A DNA stretch of 64,000 bases. Source: Paraflavitalea sp. CAU 1676 (GTDB lineage: Bacteria; Bacteroidota; Bacteroidia; Chitinophagales; Chitinophagaceae). The position numbers and the translations under genes were made by a program. Shown here piece by piece: positions 24,175-33,327 of the stretch. The DNA is taken from NCBI RefSeq assembly GCF_029223285.1, contig NZ_JARHUJ010000001.1:124001-188000 (forward strand), written 5' to 3'. The notes below the pieces were generated by a model. The model saw only the letters and a list, made by a program, of their open reading frames with translations. It searched no databases and was not told where the DNA came from. Within the stretch, counting starts at the first letter, position 1, and every line of letters begins with the position of its first letter.

Positions 24175-26220
24175 TTATTGTTGTTTAAGTTTAACCATTG
24201 TTAAGATAGTGGCAATCGCTACCGGCTCTCCGGTTTGATCGGTTACCTCGACCAGCCATTTTACGATACCCTTCCTCACTTCGTCGCCCTCCTTTTTCTC
24301 CTGTACCGTTTTTTCCTTACAAGTAAGCTGTACGCCGATCGTGGTGCCCGCATACACCGGTTTCACAAAACGGCATTCTTCGAGACCATAGTTCAGCAAT
24401 ACCGGGCCTTTCTTTGCATCCACAAACAAACCGGCCGCGGCGCTCAAAATGAAGTAGCCATGGGCTACCGGCTTTTCAAAAATGGTGCCCTCCAATGAGG
24501 TGTGATCGGTATGCGCATAAAAATGATCCCAGCTTACGTTGGCAAAGTTCACGATATCAGCCTCCGTAACGGTACGTTTATGCGTAATCACGGTGTCGCC
24601 AATGGACAGCTCTTCGAAGTATTTGCGGAATGGATGTTTTTCGTCTTCTGTAACAGCAGCGCCTTTCTGGTAAACATTGGTAACGGCCGTAATCATCGTG
24701 GGGGATCCCTGCAGCGCTACGCGCTGCATATAATGTTTAACACCACGCACACCTCCCATCTCTTCTCCGCCGCCGGCCCGTCCCGGCCCTCCATGCACCA
24801 GCATGGGTAAGGGCGATCCGTGCCCCGTGCTTTCCTTAGCGCAGTCATTGTTCAACACGAGAATACGGCCATGGTGGGCGGCAGCACCCAGTACGAATTG
24901 CCGGGCAATGGATTGATCGGCTGTAACGATCGAACAAACCAAAGACCCTTTTCCCTTCCTGGCCAGCTCGATGGCCTCTCCCAGCGATTGATAGGGCATG
25001 ATCGTGCTCACCGGCCCGAAAGCCTCTACTTCATGAACAGCTGTATCCAAAAAAGGTTTTTCATTCAGCAACAATAAAGGGCTCATAAAAGCGCCTTTCT
25101 CAGCATCGGCATCCAGCACCTGTACACTGTCGAGCGAACCGAAGATGATCTGCGATGAAGCCAGCAGTTTCTGCACCTGGCTCCTCACTTCCTCCCGTTG
25201 CGATTGGCCTGCCAGGGCACCCATACGCACCTGCTCATTCAGCGGATTGCCGATGGTGGTTTGCGCCAGGGCCTTGCTCAATGCTTTACTGATATCATCC
25301 AGCTTACCGGCTGGTACAAAAATGCGCCGGATAGCTGTACATTTCTGCCCGGCCTTTACCGTCATTTCCTTGCGTACCTCTTTGATAAAAATGTCCCACT
25401 CCGGCATGCCGGGTATTACATCTTCTCCCAGTACGATACAGTTCAAGGAGTCGGCTTCCATATTGAAAGGGACACTTTCGGCCAGCACCTGCGGATGCGA
25501 TTTCAGTTTCAGGCCGGTAGATGCGGAACCGGTAAAGGTGATGACGTCCTGCGATTGAACATAATCCAGCAGATCGCCCGCCGATCCGCACAGCAGTTGC
25601 AGCGACCCCTCGGGCAAAATGCCCGAAGCGATAATTTCCTTAACGACAGCTTCGGTGAGGAAGGAGGTTACGGTGGCGGGCTTTACGACCGCGGGCATAC
25701 CGGCCAGCAGGTTCACCGCAACCTTCTCCAGCATACCCCATACGGGGAAATTAAAGGCATTGATGTGAATGGCTACGCCTTCACGGGGCACCAGGATGTG
25801 TTGACCCATAAAAGAACCCTGCTTGCTGAGGCCGATCGCATCACCGTCAGTACAAAAGGGTTCATCGGGAAATTGCCGCCGTAGGGAGGCATAGGAAAAC
25901 AGGTTACCGATACCGCCTTCAATGTCGATCCAGCTATCAGTTTTTGTAGCGCCGGTTTGATAGCTGATCCGGTAAAAGGTTTCAAGATGATTGCGGAGGT
26001 GAAGCGCCAGCGCCCGCAGCATACGGCCACGCTCGTGAAAGGTAAGTTTGCGCAGGGCCGGGCCGCCGGTTTGCCGGCCATGCTCCAGGATCGCTTTGAA
26101 ATCGAGCCCGGCAGTAGACGCATGGCCGATCAACGATCCGTTGACGGCATCGTACAACGCCTGTCCGGATCCATCGCCGGTGATCCAACGGCCGGTAACA
26201 TAATTAGACAGTTTAGACAT
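24175..26220 (-). CDS. paaZ: Phenylacetate-degradation bifunctional protein PaaZ
   Basis: A 681-residue fusion of an aldehyde dehydrogenase and an MaoC-like (R)-hydratase, the same length as E. coli PaaZ. The ALDH part (1-520) has E255 in F-N-M-E-A-D-S and nucleophile C294 in A-G-Q-K-C-T-A, one position from the known E256/C295. The hydratase part (540-680) keeps [10 protein letters not shown], supplying the Asp/His pair, and K-P-V-A-H-G-Y. Known reaction: hydrolytic ring cleavage of oxepin-CoA, then oxidation of the semialdehyde. The ATG at 26220 restores the standard N-terminus. Apart from the neighbouring enoyl-CoA hydratase, no other paa gene is in the window, so the monooxygenase and ligase would have to be elsewhere. 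Confidence 0.92.
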   Translation of the reverse strand: MSKLSNYVTGRWITGDGSGQALYDAVNGSLIGHASTAGLDFKAILEHGRQTGGPALRKLTFHERGRMLRALALHLRNHLETFYRISYQTGATKTDSWIDIEGGIGNLFSYASLRRQFPDEPFCTDGDAIGLSKQGSFMGQHILVPREGVAIHINAFNFPVWGMLEKVAVNLLAGMPAVVKPATVTSFLTEAVVKEIIASGILPEGSLQLLCGSAGDLLDYVQSQDVITFTGSASTGLKLKSHPQVLAESVPFNMEADSLNCIVLGEDVIPGMPEWDIFIKEVRKEMTVKAGQKCTAIRRIFVPAGKLDDISKALSKALAQTTIGNPLNEQVRMGALAGQSQREEVRSQVQKLLASSQIIFGSLDSVQVLDADAEKGAFMSPLLLLNEKPFLDTAVHEVEAFGPVSTIMPYQSLGEAIELARKGKGSLVCSIVTADQSIARQFVLGAAAHHGRILVLNNDCAKESTGHGSPLPMLVHGGPGRAGGGEEMGGVRGVKHYMQRVALQGSPTMITAVTNVYQKGAAVTEDEKHPFRKYFEELSIGDTVITHKRTVTEADIVNFANVSWDHFYAHTDHTSLEGTIFEKPVAHGYFILSAAAGLFVDAKKGPVLLNYGLEECRFVKPVYAGTTIGVQLTCKEKTVQEKKEGDEVRKGIVKWLVEVTDQTGEPVAIATILTMVKLKQQ

Positions 26221-26377
26221 ATAGCAACACAATTTATTGAGCAAAGAACGGCAGGGAATGGGCAGTCAGAGCAATGCCATAAGTCCCGGCCGGAATACTA
26301 AAATACTGTAAAGCATCTAATCAACCGGCAACGTATTTTTGTAGCAGATTTACAACAGGTTAATAAAACAAATTATT

Positions 26378-26851
26378 ATGCATAGCAAGATAAAGTTATT
26401 CGTGATGGCCGGCGTGCTGACCACCCTGGCTTGCAACGACGCCGCCACCGATAAAGGTCGAGCGGATGGCTATGGCGACAAACCGCAAACGAAGGTGGAC
26501 TCTCTGCATCACGAAGTGATGGAAGGCCACGATATAGGCATGGCAAAAATGGGTAAGCTGCGGAAATCCATCGCCCTGATCCAGCAGCAGCAGGATAGCA
26601 TTCAAAAACTACCTGCCGCCAAACAGGATCAAACGTATCTGCAGGCGCTTGCGTCGGTGAAAGAAGAGCTTACCAATGCCGATAAGGCCATGAACGACTG
26701 GATGGAAGGGTACAAGGTCGACTCAGCCACACAAAATGAAGCGCAGCGCATAGAATACCTGAAATCGGAAAGGGACAAAGTGGCGATCGTAAAAAATAAG
26801 ATACTTTCCAGTATACAGCGGGCCGATTCACTCCTCGCCAGGCAGCCTTAA
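26378..26851 (+). CDS. Small coiled-coil lipoprotein of unknown function
   Basis: A 157-residue predicted lipoprotein: basic start, hydrophobic core and lipobox T-L-A-C with Cys19. The mature protein begins with a flexible polar stretch and then is almost entirely helical with heptad-like patterns (L-R-K-S-I-A-L-I-Q-Q-Q-Q-D-S-I-Q and E-R-D-K-V-A-I-V-K-N-K-I). It looks like the short Bacteroidota lipoproteins often labelled viral A-type inclusion protein repeat; no activity is known. A TATTTTG sequence at 26335-26341 is a possible -7 box. Confidence 0.75.
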   Translation: MHSKIKLFVMAGVLTTLACNDAATDKGRADGYGDKPQTKVDSLHHEVMEGHDIGMAKMGKLRKSIALIQQQQDSIQKLPAAKQDQTYLQALASVKEELTNADKAMNDWMEGYKVDSATQNEAQRIEYLKSERDKVAIVKNKILSSIQRADSLLARQP

Positions 26852-27043
26852 GCAGGAGGAGTCAATGCTACGGAAGCAGTGCCCGCCCTGTACCTATTAA
26901 GCTCAATCTGCAGAACTGGCGGAAATATCATGTGCCAACGGCATCATTCTGCCAGCATGTGCTGGCCAATCCCCCATTCACCCCTGCCTCGATGCCAGCC
27001 TGACAGAAAAACGGATTGGTCGAAAGTTTGACGGCATTACAGC

Positions 27044-28033
27044 ATGGAAAACTTAATACCGGTTCAGCTGGTGCAGCACACGGATGCAGCCCTGCTGGAT
27101 GCCTACTCGCAAACCATTACCGGCGTCGTCAATTCCATTGCCGATGCCGTTGTTCATATACAGGTTACCAAAAAAGTAGTGGACCGCCAAACCAGGCAAG
27201 AGCGCCTGATGCCGGGCAGCGGCTCTGGATTCATTATATCCTCTGACGGATTTATCGTTACCAACCACCACGTGATTGAGCAGGCCACCTCCATAAAGGC
27301 GGCACTGGCCGATGGTCGTGTCGTAACCGCCGAACTCAAAGGCGCCGACCCTTCGACTGATATCGCAGTGCTAAAGATCTATGAAACCAACCTCAAAGCG
27401 TTATCCTTTGCCGATTCAGCACAATTGCAGCCGGGGCAGATCGCCATTGCCATAGGCAACCCACTGGGCTTGCAGCATACGGTGACAACCGGCGTAGTGA
27501 GTGCCCTGGGCCGCACACTGCGTGCCTCCAATGGCAGGCTCATCGACGACATCATTCAAACGGATGCGGCCCTCAATCCGGGTAACTCCGGCGGGCCGCT
27601 CGTTAACTCGCTGGGCCAGGTGATCGGTGTCAATACAGCGATGATACCGACTGCGCACGGCATCTGCTTTGCCGTGTCATCGAACCTCGCCGCCTATGTA
27701 GCCGGCAAACTGATCATACACGGCAGTGTAAAACGTGCCTGGCTTGGTATTGCCGGCCAATCGGTAAACCTGACCGAACGGATGCGTGCGGCAAATAAAC
27801 TCGCCAACCACACAGGAGTTTACGTCTATGAAATAGTGGCCGATGGTCCGGTCTACAACAATGAGCTGCGTACGGGAGATATCATCGTAGGTTTTGGCGA
27901 AAAAGCGGTGACCTCGGTCGATGACCTGCACAAACAGCTCAATGAACAGGTGATTGGCCAGCGAACACCGTTGCAGGTATTGCGGGGTGGCCATAAACAT
28001 ACCATCACAGTAATACCCGGGCAAATGAAATAA
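27044..28033 (+). CDS. S1C (HtrA-like) serine protease with PDZ domain, no signal peptide
   Basis: A 329-residue trypsin-like protease with one PDZ domain. The triad is complete: H76 in T-N-H-H-V, D106 in S-T-D-I-A-V-L, and S182 in N-P-G-N-S-G-G-P. A PDZ domain covers about 240-325 (G-V-Y-V-Y-E-I, G-D-I-I-V-G-F). HtrA/Deg enzymes degrade or refold misfolded envelope proteins, but the N-terminus here (M-E-N-L-I-P-V-Q-L-V-Q-H) is neither a signal peptide nor a membrane anchor. The protein is therefore predicted cytosolic unless an upstream start was missed; I found none with a hydrophobic stretch. A terminator follows directly. Confidence 0.88.
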   Translation: MENLIPVQLVQHTDAALLDAYSQTITGVVNSIADAVVHIQVTKKVVDRQTRQERLMPGSGSGFIISSDGFIVTNHHVIEQATSIKAALADGRVVTAELKGADPSTDIAVLKIYETNLKALSFADSAQLQPGQIAIAIGNPLGLQHTVTTGVVSALGRTLRASNGRLIDDIIQTDAALNPGNSGGPLVNSLGQVIGVNTAMIPTAHGICFAVSSNLAAYVAGKLIIHGSVKRAWLGIAGQSVNLTERMRAANKLANHTGVYVYEIVADGPVYNNELRTGDIIVGFGEKAVTSVDDLHKQLNEQVIGQRTPLQVLRGGHKHTITVIPGQMK

Positions 28034-28050
28034 AACGCCTCACGGAATAA

Positions 28051-28087
28051 AAAATGGCTACCGGTTGCGGTAGCCATTTTCTTTTTT
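28051..28087. terminator. Bidirectional terminator
   Basis: AAAATGGCTACC pairs with GGTAGCCATTTT around GGTTGC, followed by C and T6. It lies between the protease gene (+) and the subtilase gene (-). Confidence 0.93.
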
Positions 28088-28101
28088 GCATACAGTCGTA
28101 C

Positions 28102-31100
28102 TTATCGTACGATCATCTTTCTCAAATAGCTCTTGTTATCGTGCTGCACCTGCAGCAGGTAAACGCCGGAAGGAAGTTTGCCAGCATTGACGGCTTTCGT
28201 ATAGCGGCCGATGAAACCGGGCGTACGGTTTTGATAAACCTTTTGACCAATGACATTGACGATCGTAATGTCGAGGTCAGCTTTGCGGGTAACCGAGAAA
28301 TCGAGGGTGAACCTGCCATCATTCGGATTGGGCATCACCTTCAGTCCGATCTCTGCCGGGTCGATATTGGGAATACCAGTAACGCCGTACTGAATTTCGT
28401 TGGAGGTACTGTTGCAACCCAATGGCGACGTGATGATCGTTTTATATTTGCCGTTATCGCTGGCTTCGATCGTTTGCGTAGTGGCTCCGGGGATTTCTAT
28501 ATCGTTCACATACCATTGATTGCCGGTGGCAATGCTGCTGGTAAATGTTTTACCGTTGAGCGTGATCACCGGTGTGGGCACTACAGTCGCTACCACCGGA
28601 ACCCTGTTGCTGGCACAACCATTCAGGCTCACCTTGGTGTCGTATACGAAATAGTAGAAGCCCTTGTATTGGTCGGGGTTGGAATTGCCGCCCTGGCTAT
28701 TTCCCGTATAGGAGAAAATATTGGGAATAGAGAAGGGATACGGGCTCGGATTCGTGGTGACGCCATTATTCCTGAAAAGCGTGGCGCCGCCTTCTGTTTG
28801 AATGATCAGGATATGATCGCCCGGATCTGGTACCGGAAGGTTAACGACATGCACTGCGCCATTGTCGGTACCGGCAATATTGGTCGCTTCCACGTTCAGC
28901 ACAACGCTTGAAATAGGTGTAAAACGGTAAGAGCCGCCGGTGCCCACCCATTCCGAGAAGTCGGCCACCGTGAGTGTCACTTTGCCGGGAGCGCCAACAT
29001 ACAGCTTCACCCTTTCGATCGTCAGAGGAACCGAAGAATTGAATTTCATGAATGTACCGGTAGAGGTTGTATAAGAACCCGCACCAAGCGTGCTCTTATC
29101 GGCCGGCCCTACTTTGCCATCGAGATCGTTTCTGCCGGCATAATACGTTTTATCTGCCCTGATAACACTCGTAAAGGCGGTACTGCCTACAGCGATTGGG
29201 TTGGTAGCGGTAGCGCTTTCATACCAAAGGATGATATCGGATCCGGCATTGGTAGCCTGCAAAATAACGCTGGTATTGTTACACACTTCAGCTGCTGCAA
29301 TCGGGTTGGCTGGTGCGCCACTGATCGGGACAGCAGCAGCGAGTTCGTCGTTGCTGGCATTTTGATCGCCTGCTATCGTGGCCTTGGCGGTGATCGTATA
29401 GGTTTTGCCCGCGAGTGCGTTGAATGGCGTTTGGAAAGTGTACAACACTTCTTCCGAGGCTGCTACCGAAGGAGCAAAAGTGCCGCTCAGGTTCGTAATC
29501 AGGGTGCCACCGTCTTTCACGGAGCCGGTGAGGGCGATATTCGATTTTGGGTTGTTGCCCAGGTTACGGAAGCGGATCGTTACGTATTGCTGGTTATCCG
29601 CACAACCTGGATTGGTAGGTGCCACGATCGCGGTTACGGCAAAGTCATTCGAAGGCGCGGCATAGCGTATGCGGTAATCCTGTGTTTCGCCTTTGCCATA
29701 AGGGCCACAGGGGGCCACATCGTTGGGGTTCGAAGTTTCCTGCACGATGATGCGCAGCACCCCATAATTGCCTGCCACCAATCCGGCCGGTATGGAAACG
29801 TTGGCCGAGTATACGCCATTGCCGTTGATCACCGGGCTGGTGCCCAATAGTTCACCGGCATCGGTGAAGTCGCCATCGCTATTGATATCGAGCCAGGCTT
29901 TCACCACCTTATCGACAGCGCCGCCCGAACAGGCATTCACCCGTACGTAAATGGGAACAGTGCTATTGGGTTCAACAGTGCCGGTGATCGTGGTGAAATT
30001 ATTGTAACCCGCACAACCAGGTGCATTCAGCTTTTCGATGCCGCCAAAGGCCACACTGTCGATACGTGCGCCATTGGGAGTGGTAGGTGCCGAATTATTA
30101 CAGTAGGCTGCACCGCCCACACCGCTTGCGATGAGGGAGTATGCCTGGGAACCGCCGGAGAGTGTGCCCTTGTGCGAAATGGTAATGCGGTAAGTAGCGC
30201 CGGGTTCTACATCTGGCACAGCAATCTGCTCAACGTTGTCGAGCTCGTTATTGCCACGGGTAGCTGCTGCAGATGGAGAAGCGGGGTTCAGTATCCAGGG
30301 CATATACGTAGTGGCCCCTTTGGTGATGCGGATATCCAGATCGTTGATCAGTTTGCGGGTATCATTGTCGATCTCTGAGGGGCCTATCGCTCCCTTGGGA
30401 TCGGTCCAGCAGATGGTAACCTTCAACTCTCCGGTACCGGATGCTACTACATCGAAGCTTTCCGATTGTGCATTGGCCAGCGACTTTTCCTGGATGAGGA
30501 ATTTGTTGCCGCTGTTGGCGCCGGAAATGTGCCGGGCTGCATTGCCCATATTGATCACGCCCCAGCCATATTGATAATCGGGACCCGTAGCAGGGCCTGC
30601 TTCATCGGCCGTCTGTATCACCAACGCCTTCAGCGTAGCAGAACGCAAATAGGTGCCGGGGTGTAATTGGGAATAGTGTTCCTGCAGCAATAACAAAGAA
30701 CCCGCAGCAGAAGGCGAAGCCATAGAGGTTCCGCTATAGATGGCATAGGCAACGTCGGTAGTGCCGATCGACGATAAGAGGTTTACGCCATCCGCCACCA
30801 CATCGGGTTTGATGCGGCCATCATCGGTAGGTCCCCAGCTGCTGAAGGTGGAGATCACCGCGTCCTGCGGCTTGTTATAGCCCGAAGGGATGGGATTGAT
30901 AGCGCCAACGGTCAGGATGTTTTTGGCGGTGGCGGAAGTAGGAAGAATATCATATCCATCATTGTTGGAGATGCCGGTGGGGCGTGCGCCTGCATCGATC
31001 AACTGGTTGCTGCTGTTATAGCGCCAGTAGTTTTGACCCACCGCCGGACCATTTTGGTTGCGGTTGTTACCGGCCGATTTTACGATGAGGTGATAAGGGG

Positions 31101-31854
31101 CATTGAAAGCCATATCATCCCAGGCCTGTGCCTCATCATTATAATAACCGAACTTATAATCTTCATTGGTATTCCACTGTCCCCTGAATTCCCAGCGGGT
31201 TTGCGCGGAGTTGTAATACCAGCCCGAGATGGTGCCGTAGGAGTGATTGGAGATCAGCATACCGTTGCTCGATTCCACCAGCATCTCGTTGATGTTGTTG
31301 GTGAAGTCGTACACCAGCAGTTCCTGCATGCCGTACGACATCCCTTTTGCCTGGGGATTGACGCCTGCCGCAATGAGCGTACCCGAAACGTGGGTGGTGT
31401 GATCGCTGATCGCACTATTGTTCTTGTTGTTAACCCGGCCAGTCAGTTCCACATGGGTAGGCCTGGCACGTCCGCCGTCCCAAACCCCCAGCTTACCCTT
31501 GAGGGAAGCCGAAGAGCCCGACAGCGACAGGCCCAGGCCGCCGCCACTCCACAACCTGCTGGTGCCAATTGTATTGGCGGCCGTGAGGTTGCTTTCCGTA
31601 CTCGTATATAAAGGGTAACCCTGGGCATCGATGCCGGTTAGCCGTACCGTTTCGCCAAATTTATTCTTGAAAGCAAGCGGCCATTTCTTTTCACTGGCAA
31701 CTCTCTGCAATTGAACAGCAAGTTCCCTGTCTTTCTTTTCCTGCTCGGCAGCCGCCAGTCTTAAAGTATTCGTACGGGTAACGGTTTGTGCATGCACACC
31801 GGTACAAACTCCACTAACAAGCAAAAGGATGGGTACAAGTTTCCGCGTAGGCAT
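28102..31854 (-). CDS. Large secreted subtilisin-like (S8) protease with GEVED and T9SS sorting domains
   Basis: A 1250-residue exported protease. A signal peptide covers residues 1-23. The S8 catalytic domain has D126 in V-W-D-G-G, H152 in S-D-H-T-T-H-V-S-G-T, oxyanion N263 in S-A-G-N-N, and S377 in S-G-T-S-M-A-S-P. A jelly-roll region follows, then a GEVED-type module (D-I-N-S-D-G-D-F-T-D-A-G-E-L and G-E-T-Q-D-Y-R-I), a CARDB-like beta domain, and an Ig-like segment ending in V-P-V-V-A-T-V-V-P. The last ~75 residues are a type A T9SS sorting domain (P-N-P-N-D-G-R-F-T-L, L-P-S-G-V-Y-L-L-Q-V, basic end). It should be exported via T9SS, with roles in nutrient protein degradation. It is monocistronic between a terminator and a divergent gene. 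Confidence 0.92.
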   Translation of the reverse strand: MPTRKLVPILLLVSGVCTGVHAQTVTRTNTLRLAAAEQEKKDRELAVQLQRVASEKKWPLAFKNKFGETVRLTGIDAQGYPLYTSTESNLTAANTIGTSRLWSGGGLGLSLSGSSASLKGKLGVWDGGRARPTHVELTGRVNNKNNSAISDHTTHVSGTLIAAGVNPQAKGMSYGMQELLVYDFTNNINEMLVESSNGMLISNHSYGTISGWYYNSAQTRWEFRGQWNTNEDYKFGYYNDEAQAWDDMAFNAPYHLIVKSAGNNRNQNGPAVGQNYWRYNSSNQLIDAGARPTGISNNDGYDILPTSATAKNILTVGAINPIPSGYNKPQDAVISTFSSWGPTDDGRIKPDVVADGVNLLSSIGTTDVAYAIYSGTSMASPSAAGSLLLLQEHYSQLHPGTYLRSATLKALVIQTADEAGPATGPDYQYGWGVINMGNAARHISGANSGNKFLIQEKSLANAQSESFDVVASGTGELKVTICWTDPKGAIGPSEIDNDTRKLINDLDIRITKGATTYMPWILNPASPSAAATRGNNELDNVEQIAVPDVEPGATYRITISHKGTLSGGSQAYSLIASGVGGAAYCNNSAPTTPNGARIDSVAFGGIEKLNAPGCAGYNNFTTITGTVEPNSTVPIYVRVNACSGGAVDKVVKAWLDINSDGDFTDAGELLGTSPVINGNGVYSANVSIPAGLVAGNYGVLRIIVQETSNPNDVAPCGPYGKGETQDYRIRYAAPSNDFAVTAIVAPTNPGCADNQQYVTIRFRNLGNNPKSNIALTGSVKDGGTLITNLSGTFAPSVAASEEVLYTFQTPFNALAGKTYTITAKATIAGDQNASNDELAAAVPISGAPANPIAAAEVCNNTSVILQATNAGSDIILWYESATATNPIAVGSTAFTSVIRADKTYYAGRNDLDGKVGPADKSTLGAGSYTTSTGTFMKFNSSVPLTIERVKLYVGAPGKVTLTVADFSEWVGTGGSYRFTPISSVVLNVEATNIAGTDNGAVHVVNLPVPDPGDHILIIQTEGGATLFRNNGVTTNPSPYPFSIPNIFSYTGNSQGGNSNPDQYKGFYYFVYDTKVSLNGCASNRVPVVATVVPTPVITLNGKTFTSSIATGNQWYVNDIEIPGATTQTIEASDNGKYKTIITSPLGCNSTSNEIQYGVTGIPNIDPAEIGLKVMPNPNDGRFTLDFSVTRKADLDITIVNVIGQKVYQNRTPGFIGRYTKAVNAGKLPSGVYLLQVQHDNKSYLRKMIVR

Positions 31855-31940
31855 AAAGTTTTAGCTGTTGGGTAAAAAACGATAAATTAGAAATCCCGGT
31901 TGTCGAAAGCTCCCTAAATTTAAACATAAACACACCGAAA

Positions 31941-32399
31941 ATGATCAAAAAGCCTGTAAAACCATTGTTATTGCTGCCCTTGTTCATCTTCCTGTCCTCA
32001 TATACGTGCATTTTCGGAAAAAAGGAAGGCATCAGGGGTACAATTTATAGGGTACAGGGCAACCAGATGCCTGCCCCGGGAGAGCCGTCCACCCAGCCGC
32101 AGCCCTACCAGGCTACCCTCTGCATTTACCAGCTCACCAATGTAACCCAGGTGCAAAAAGATGATAAGGCATCCTTTTACAAAGCCATACACACAAAGCT
32201 GGTGAAAGAAGTGCAGTCGGGCAAAAAGGGAACTTTCAAGGTAAAGTTACCGCCCGGCCAATATTCACTCTTCCTCAAAACGGAAAACCTTTATTACGCC
32301 AATCTTTTTGATGACAAGAACAACATTGCGCCGGTAATAGTGGTGAAGGGAAAGTATTCCGAGATTGATGTGAAAGCCGATTGGGGAGCTGTTTATTAA
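31941..32399 (+). CDS. Small secreted protein with carboxypeptidase-regulatory-like fold
   Basis: A 152-residue exported protein. The N-terminus has a Lys-rich start and a hydrophobic segment ending near S-Y-T-C; the Cys could be a lipobox Cys, though Thr at -1 is unusual. The mature part has G-I-R-G-T-I-Y-R-V-Q-G-N-Q-M-P and ends in K-L-P-P-G-Q-Y-S-L-F-L-K, the strand-turn pattern of carboxypeptidase regulatory-like or DUF4198-like beta sandwiches. Such domains bind partners or ligands rather than catalyse. It is divergent from the subtilase with 86 bp between the two starts, so they may share a control region. The specific function is unknown. Confidence 0.7.
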   Translation: MIKKPVKPLLLLPLFIFLSSYTCIFGKKEGIRGTIYRVQGNQMPAPGEPSTQPQPYQATLCIYQLTNVTQVQKDDKASFYKAIHTKLVKEVQSGKKGTFKVKLPPGQYSLFLKTENLYYANLFDDKNNIAPVIVVKGKYSEIDVKADWGAVY

Positions 32400-32434
32400 A
32401 CATGTCTTTTGATCAATGAGGCAAGTACTACACT

Positions 32435-32466
32435 AAAAAAACTCCCCCAGCCCGGGGCTGGAGGAG
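32435..32466 (-). terminator. Intrinsic terminator of the 148-residue protein gene
   Basis: On the minus strand, CTCCTCCAGCC pairs with GGCTGGGGGAG (one mismatch), followed by T7. It lies 30 bp after the stop codon of the minus-strand gene. Confidence 0.75.
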
Positions 32467-32495
32467 CACAATCATCCGAACAAAACTTATTTTAA

Positions 32496-32942
32496 TTACC
32501 ATTTGTTCCTGCGGTCACGGTCGTCGTTGTTACGGCCATAGTCGTGGTCATTGTCGCGGTCACGGCCCCACCTGTCATCGCGGTCATTACCTTCGAAGCC
32601 CGATTTTCTGATCACCACATAATCATTCCGGTTCACATTCAGGTTCACGGTTTGGTCGGGAGCAACGAACACGTTGTTGCTGAAGAGTACCTTGGTTTTC
32701 GACCTTCCGAAGAAACCACCCCGCTCCATGCGGTAGATCTCTACATGGTGATTACCGGGTCGGATGCTGTTCAGTACAAAATCATTCCGGTCGAGGTTGT
32801 ATCGTTGCCCGTCGATCTTCACGAACAGGGTAGCGTAACTATTGCTGGTGACGGAGATCTTTCCCTTTTTCGGACGATCAGCACCAAAAGAAGCAGCACT
32901 AAGACCAATCAGGATCGCTACGAGTGTAAAGAGCTTTTTCAT
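32496..32942 (-). CDS. Small secreted protein with Asp/Arg-rich tail
   Basis: A 148-residue exported protein. A signal peptide covers residues 1-20 (S-F-G-A). The middle (25-110) is beta-rich and resembles PEGA-like surface modules (F-V-K-I-D-G-Q-R-Y-N-L, S-I-R-P-G-N-H-H-V-E-I-Y). The last ~35 residues are a low-complexity, highly charged tail of D, R, N and G (D-R-D-D-R-W-G-R-D-R-D-N-D). A GGAGGA sequence about 9 bp before the ATG is an unusually good Shine-Dalgarno for this genome. The function is unknown. The upstream region carries two short dyads, at 33023-33035 and 33081-33101. Confidence 0.75.
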   Translation of the reverse strand: MKKLFTLVAILIGLSAASFGADRPKKGKISVTSNSYATLFVKIDGQRYNLDRNDFVLNSIRPGNHHVEIYRMERGGFFGRSKTKVLFSNNVFVAPDQTVNLNVNRNDYVVIRKSGFEGNDRDDRWGRDRDNDHDYGRNNDDRDRRNKW

Positions 32943-33022
32943 AACTTGTTTCCTCCATTTTGTTTTTATACTGTAATAGATCGGAAACAGCTCTACCCGT
33001 TTACAAAAGCATTGTTAAAGCC

Positions 33023-33035
33023 GAAAACGGTTTTC
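33023..33035. promoter_or_regulatory. Palindrome GAAAAC-G-GTTTTC
   Basis: Perfect 6-bp arms around one base, about 80 bp upstream of the minus-strand gene at 32942. A candidate operator; no protein is assigned. Confidence 0.3.
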
Positions 33036-33080
33036 ATGAGCCCTGATGAAACCATGTTATAGCATGCTCATACAGGCAAT

Positions 33081-33101
33081 ACAACATCTGGGACATGTTG
33101 T
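33081..33101. promoter_or_regulatory. Inverted repeat ACAACAT-N7-ATGTTGT
   Basis: Perfect 7-bp arms with a 7-bp spacer, typical in size for a dimeric repressor site. It lies upstream of both the minus-strand secreted protein gene and the putative plus-strand RNA. Confidence 0.35.
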
Positions 33102-33191
33102 GTAGATACCCAAATAAAATCTTCCTAAACTTGTACACCTAAGTGCTCTGATTAAACTTGGATTGGGTTCAAAGCATTTAGACATACGGTC

Positions 33192-33219
33192 GGGAGGGGT
33201 CTTTACCCTTCCCTTTTTT
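33192..33219 (+). terminator. Orphan intrinsic terminator
   Basis: GGGAGGGGT pairs with ACCCTTCCC (one G-T wobble) around CTTT, followed by T6. The two flanking genes are on the minus strand, so no plus-strand gene explains it. Confidence 0.75.
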
Positions 33220-33266
33220 ATGGGGCTGCTATGCGTGGCCGCAATAAACCTGAATATGTAATAAAG

Positions 33267-33303
33267 CAGAAGGCTGTACCGGTTGATCCGATACAGCCTT
33301 CTG
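33267..33303 (-). terminator. Hairpin downstream of adk
   Basis: CAGAAGGCTGTA pairs perfectly with TACAGCCTTCTG across a 13-nt loop; on the minus strand a T-containing tract follows. It lies 25 bp beyond the adk stop. Confidence 0.7.
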
Positions 33304-33327
33304 TATAATTCAAACTCAAAAGATCAT

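Larger units (their letters stand above)
32943..33327. other. 385-bp intergenic region with dyads, an orphan terminator and a possible small RNA
   Basis: No coding frame is credible on the plus strand, yet a strong plus-strand terminator lies at 33192-33219. Upstream of it are the palindrome GAAAACGGTTTTC (33023-33035), the dyad ACAACAT-N7-ATGTTGT (33081-33101), and two copies of TAAACTTG about 25 bp apart, the first at 33125-33132. The second half could encode a plus-strand RNA of about 60-85 nt. The adk terminator occupies the right end. Confidence 0.45.
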
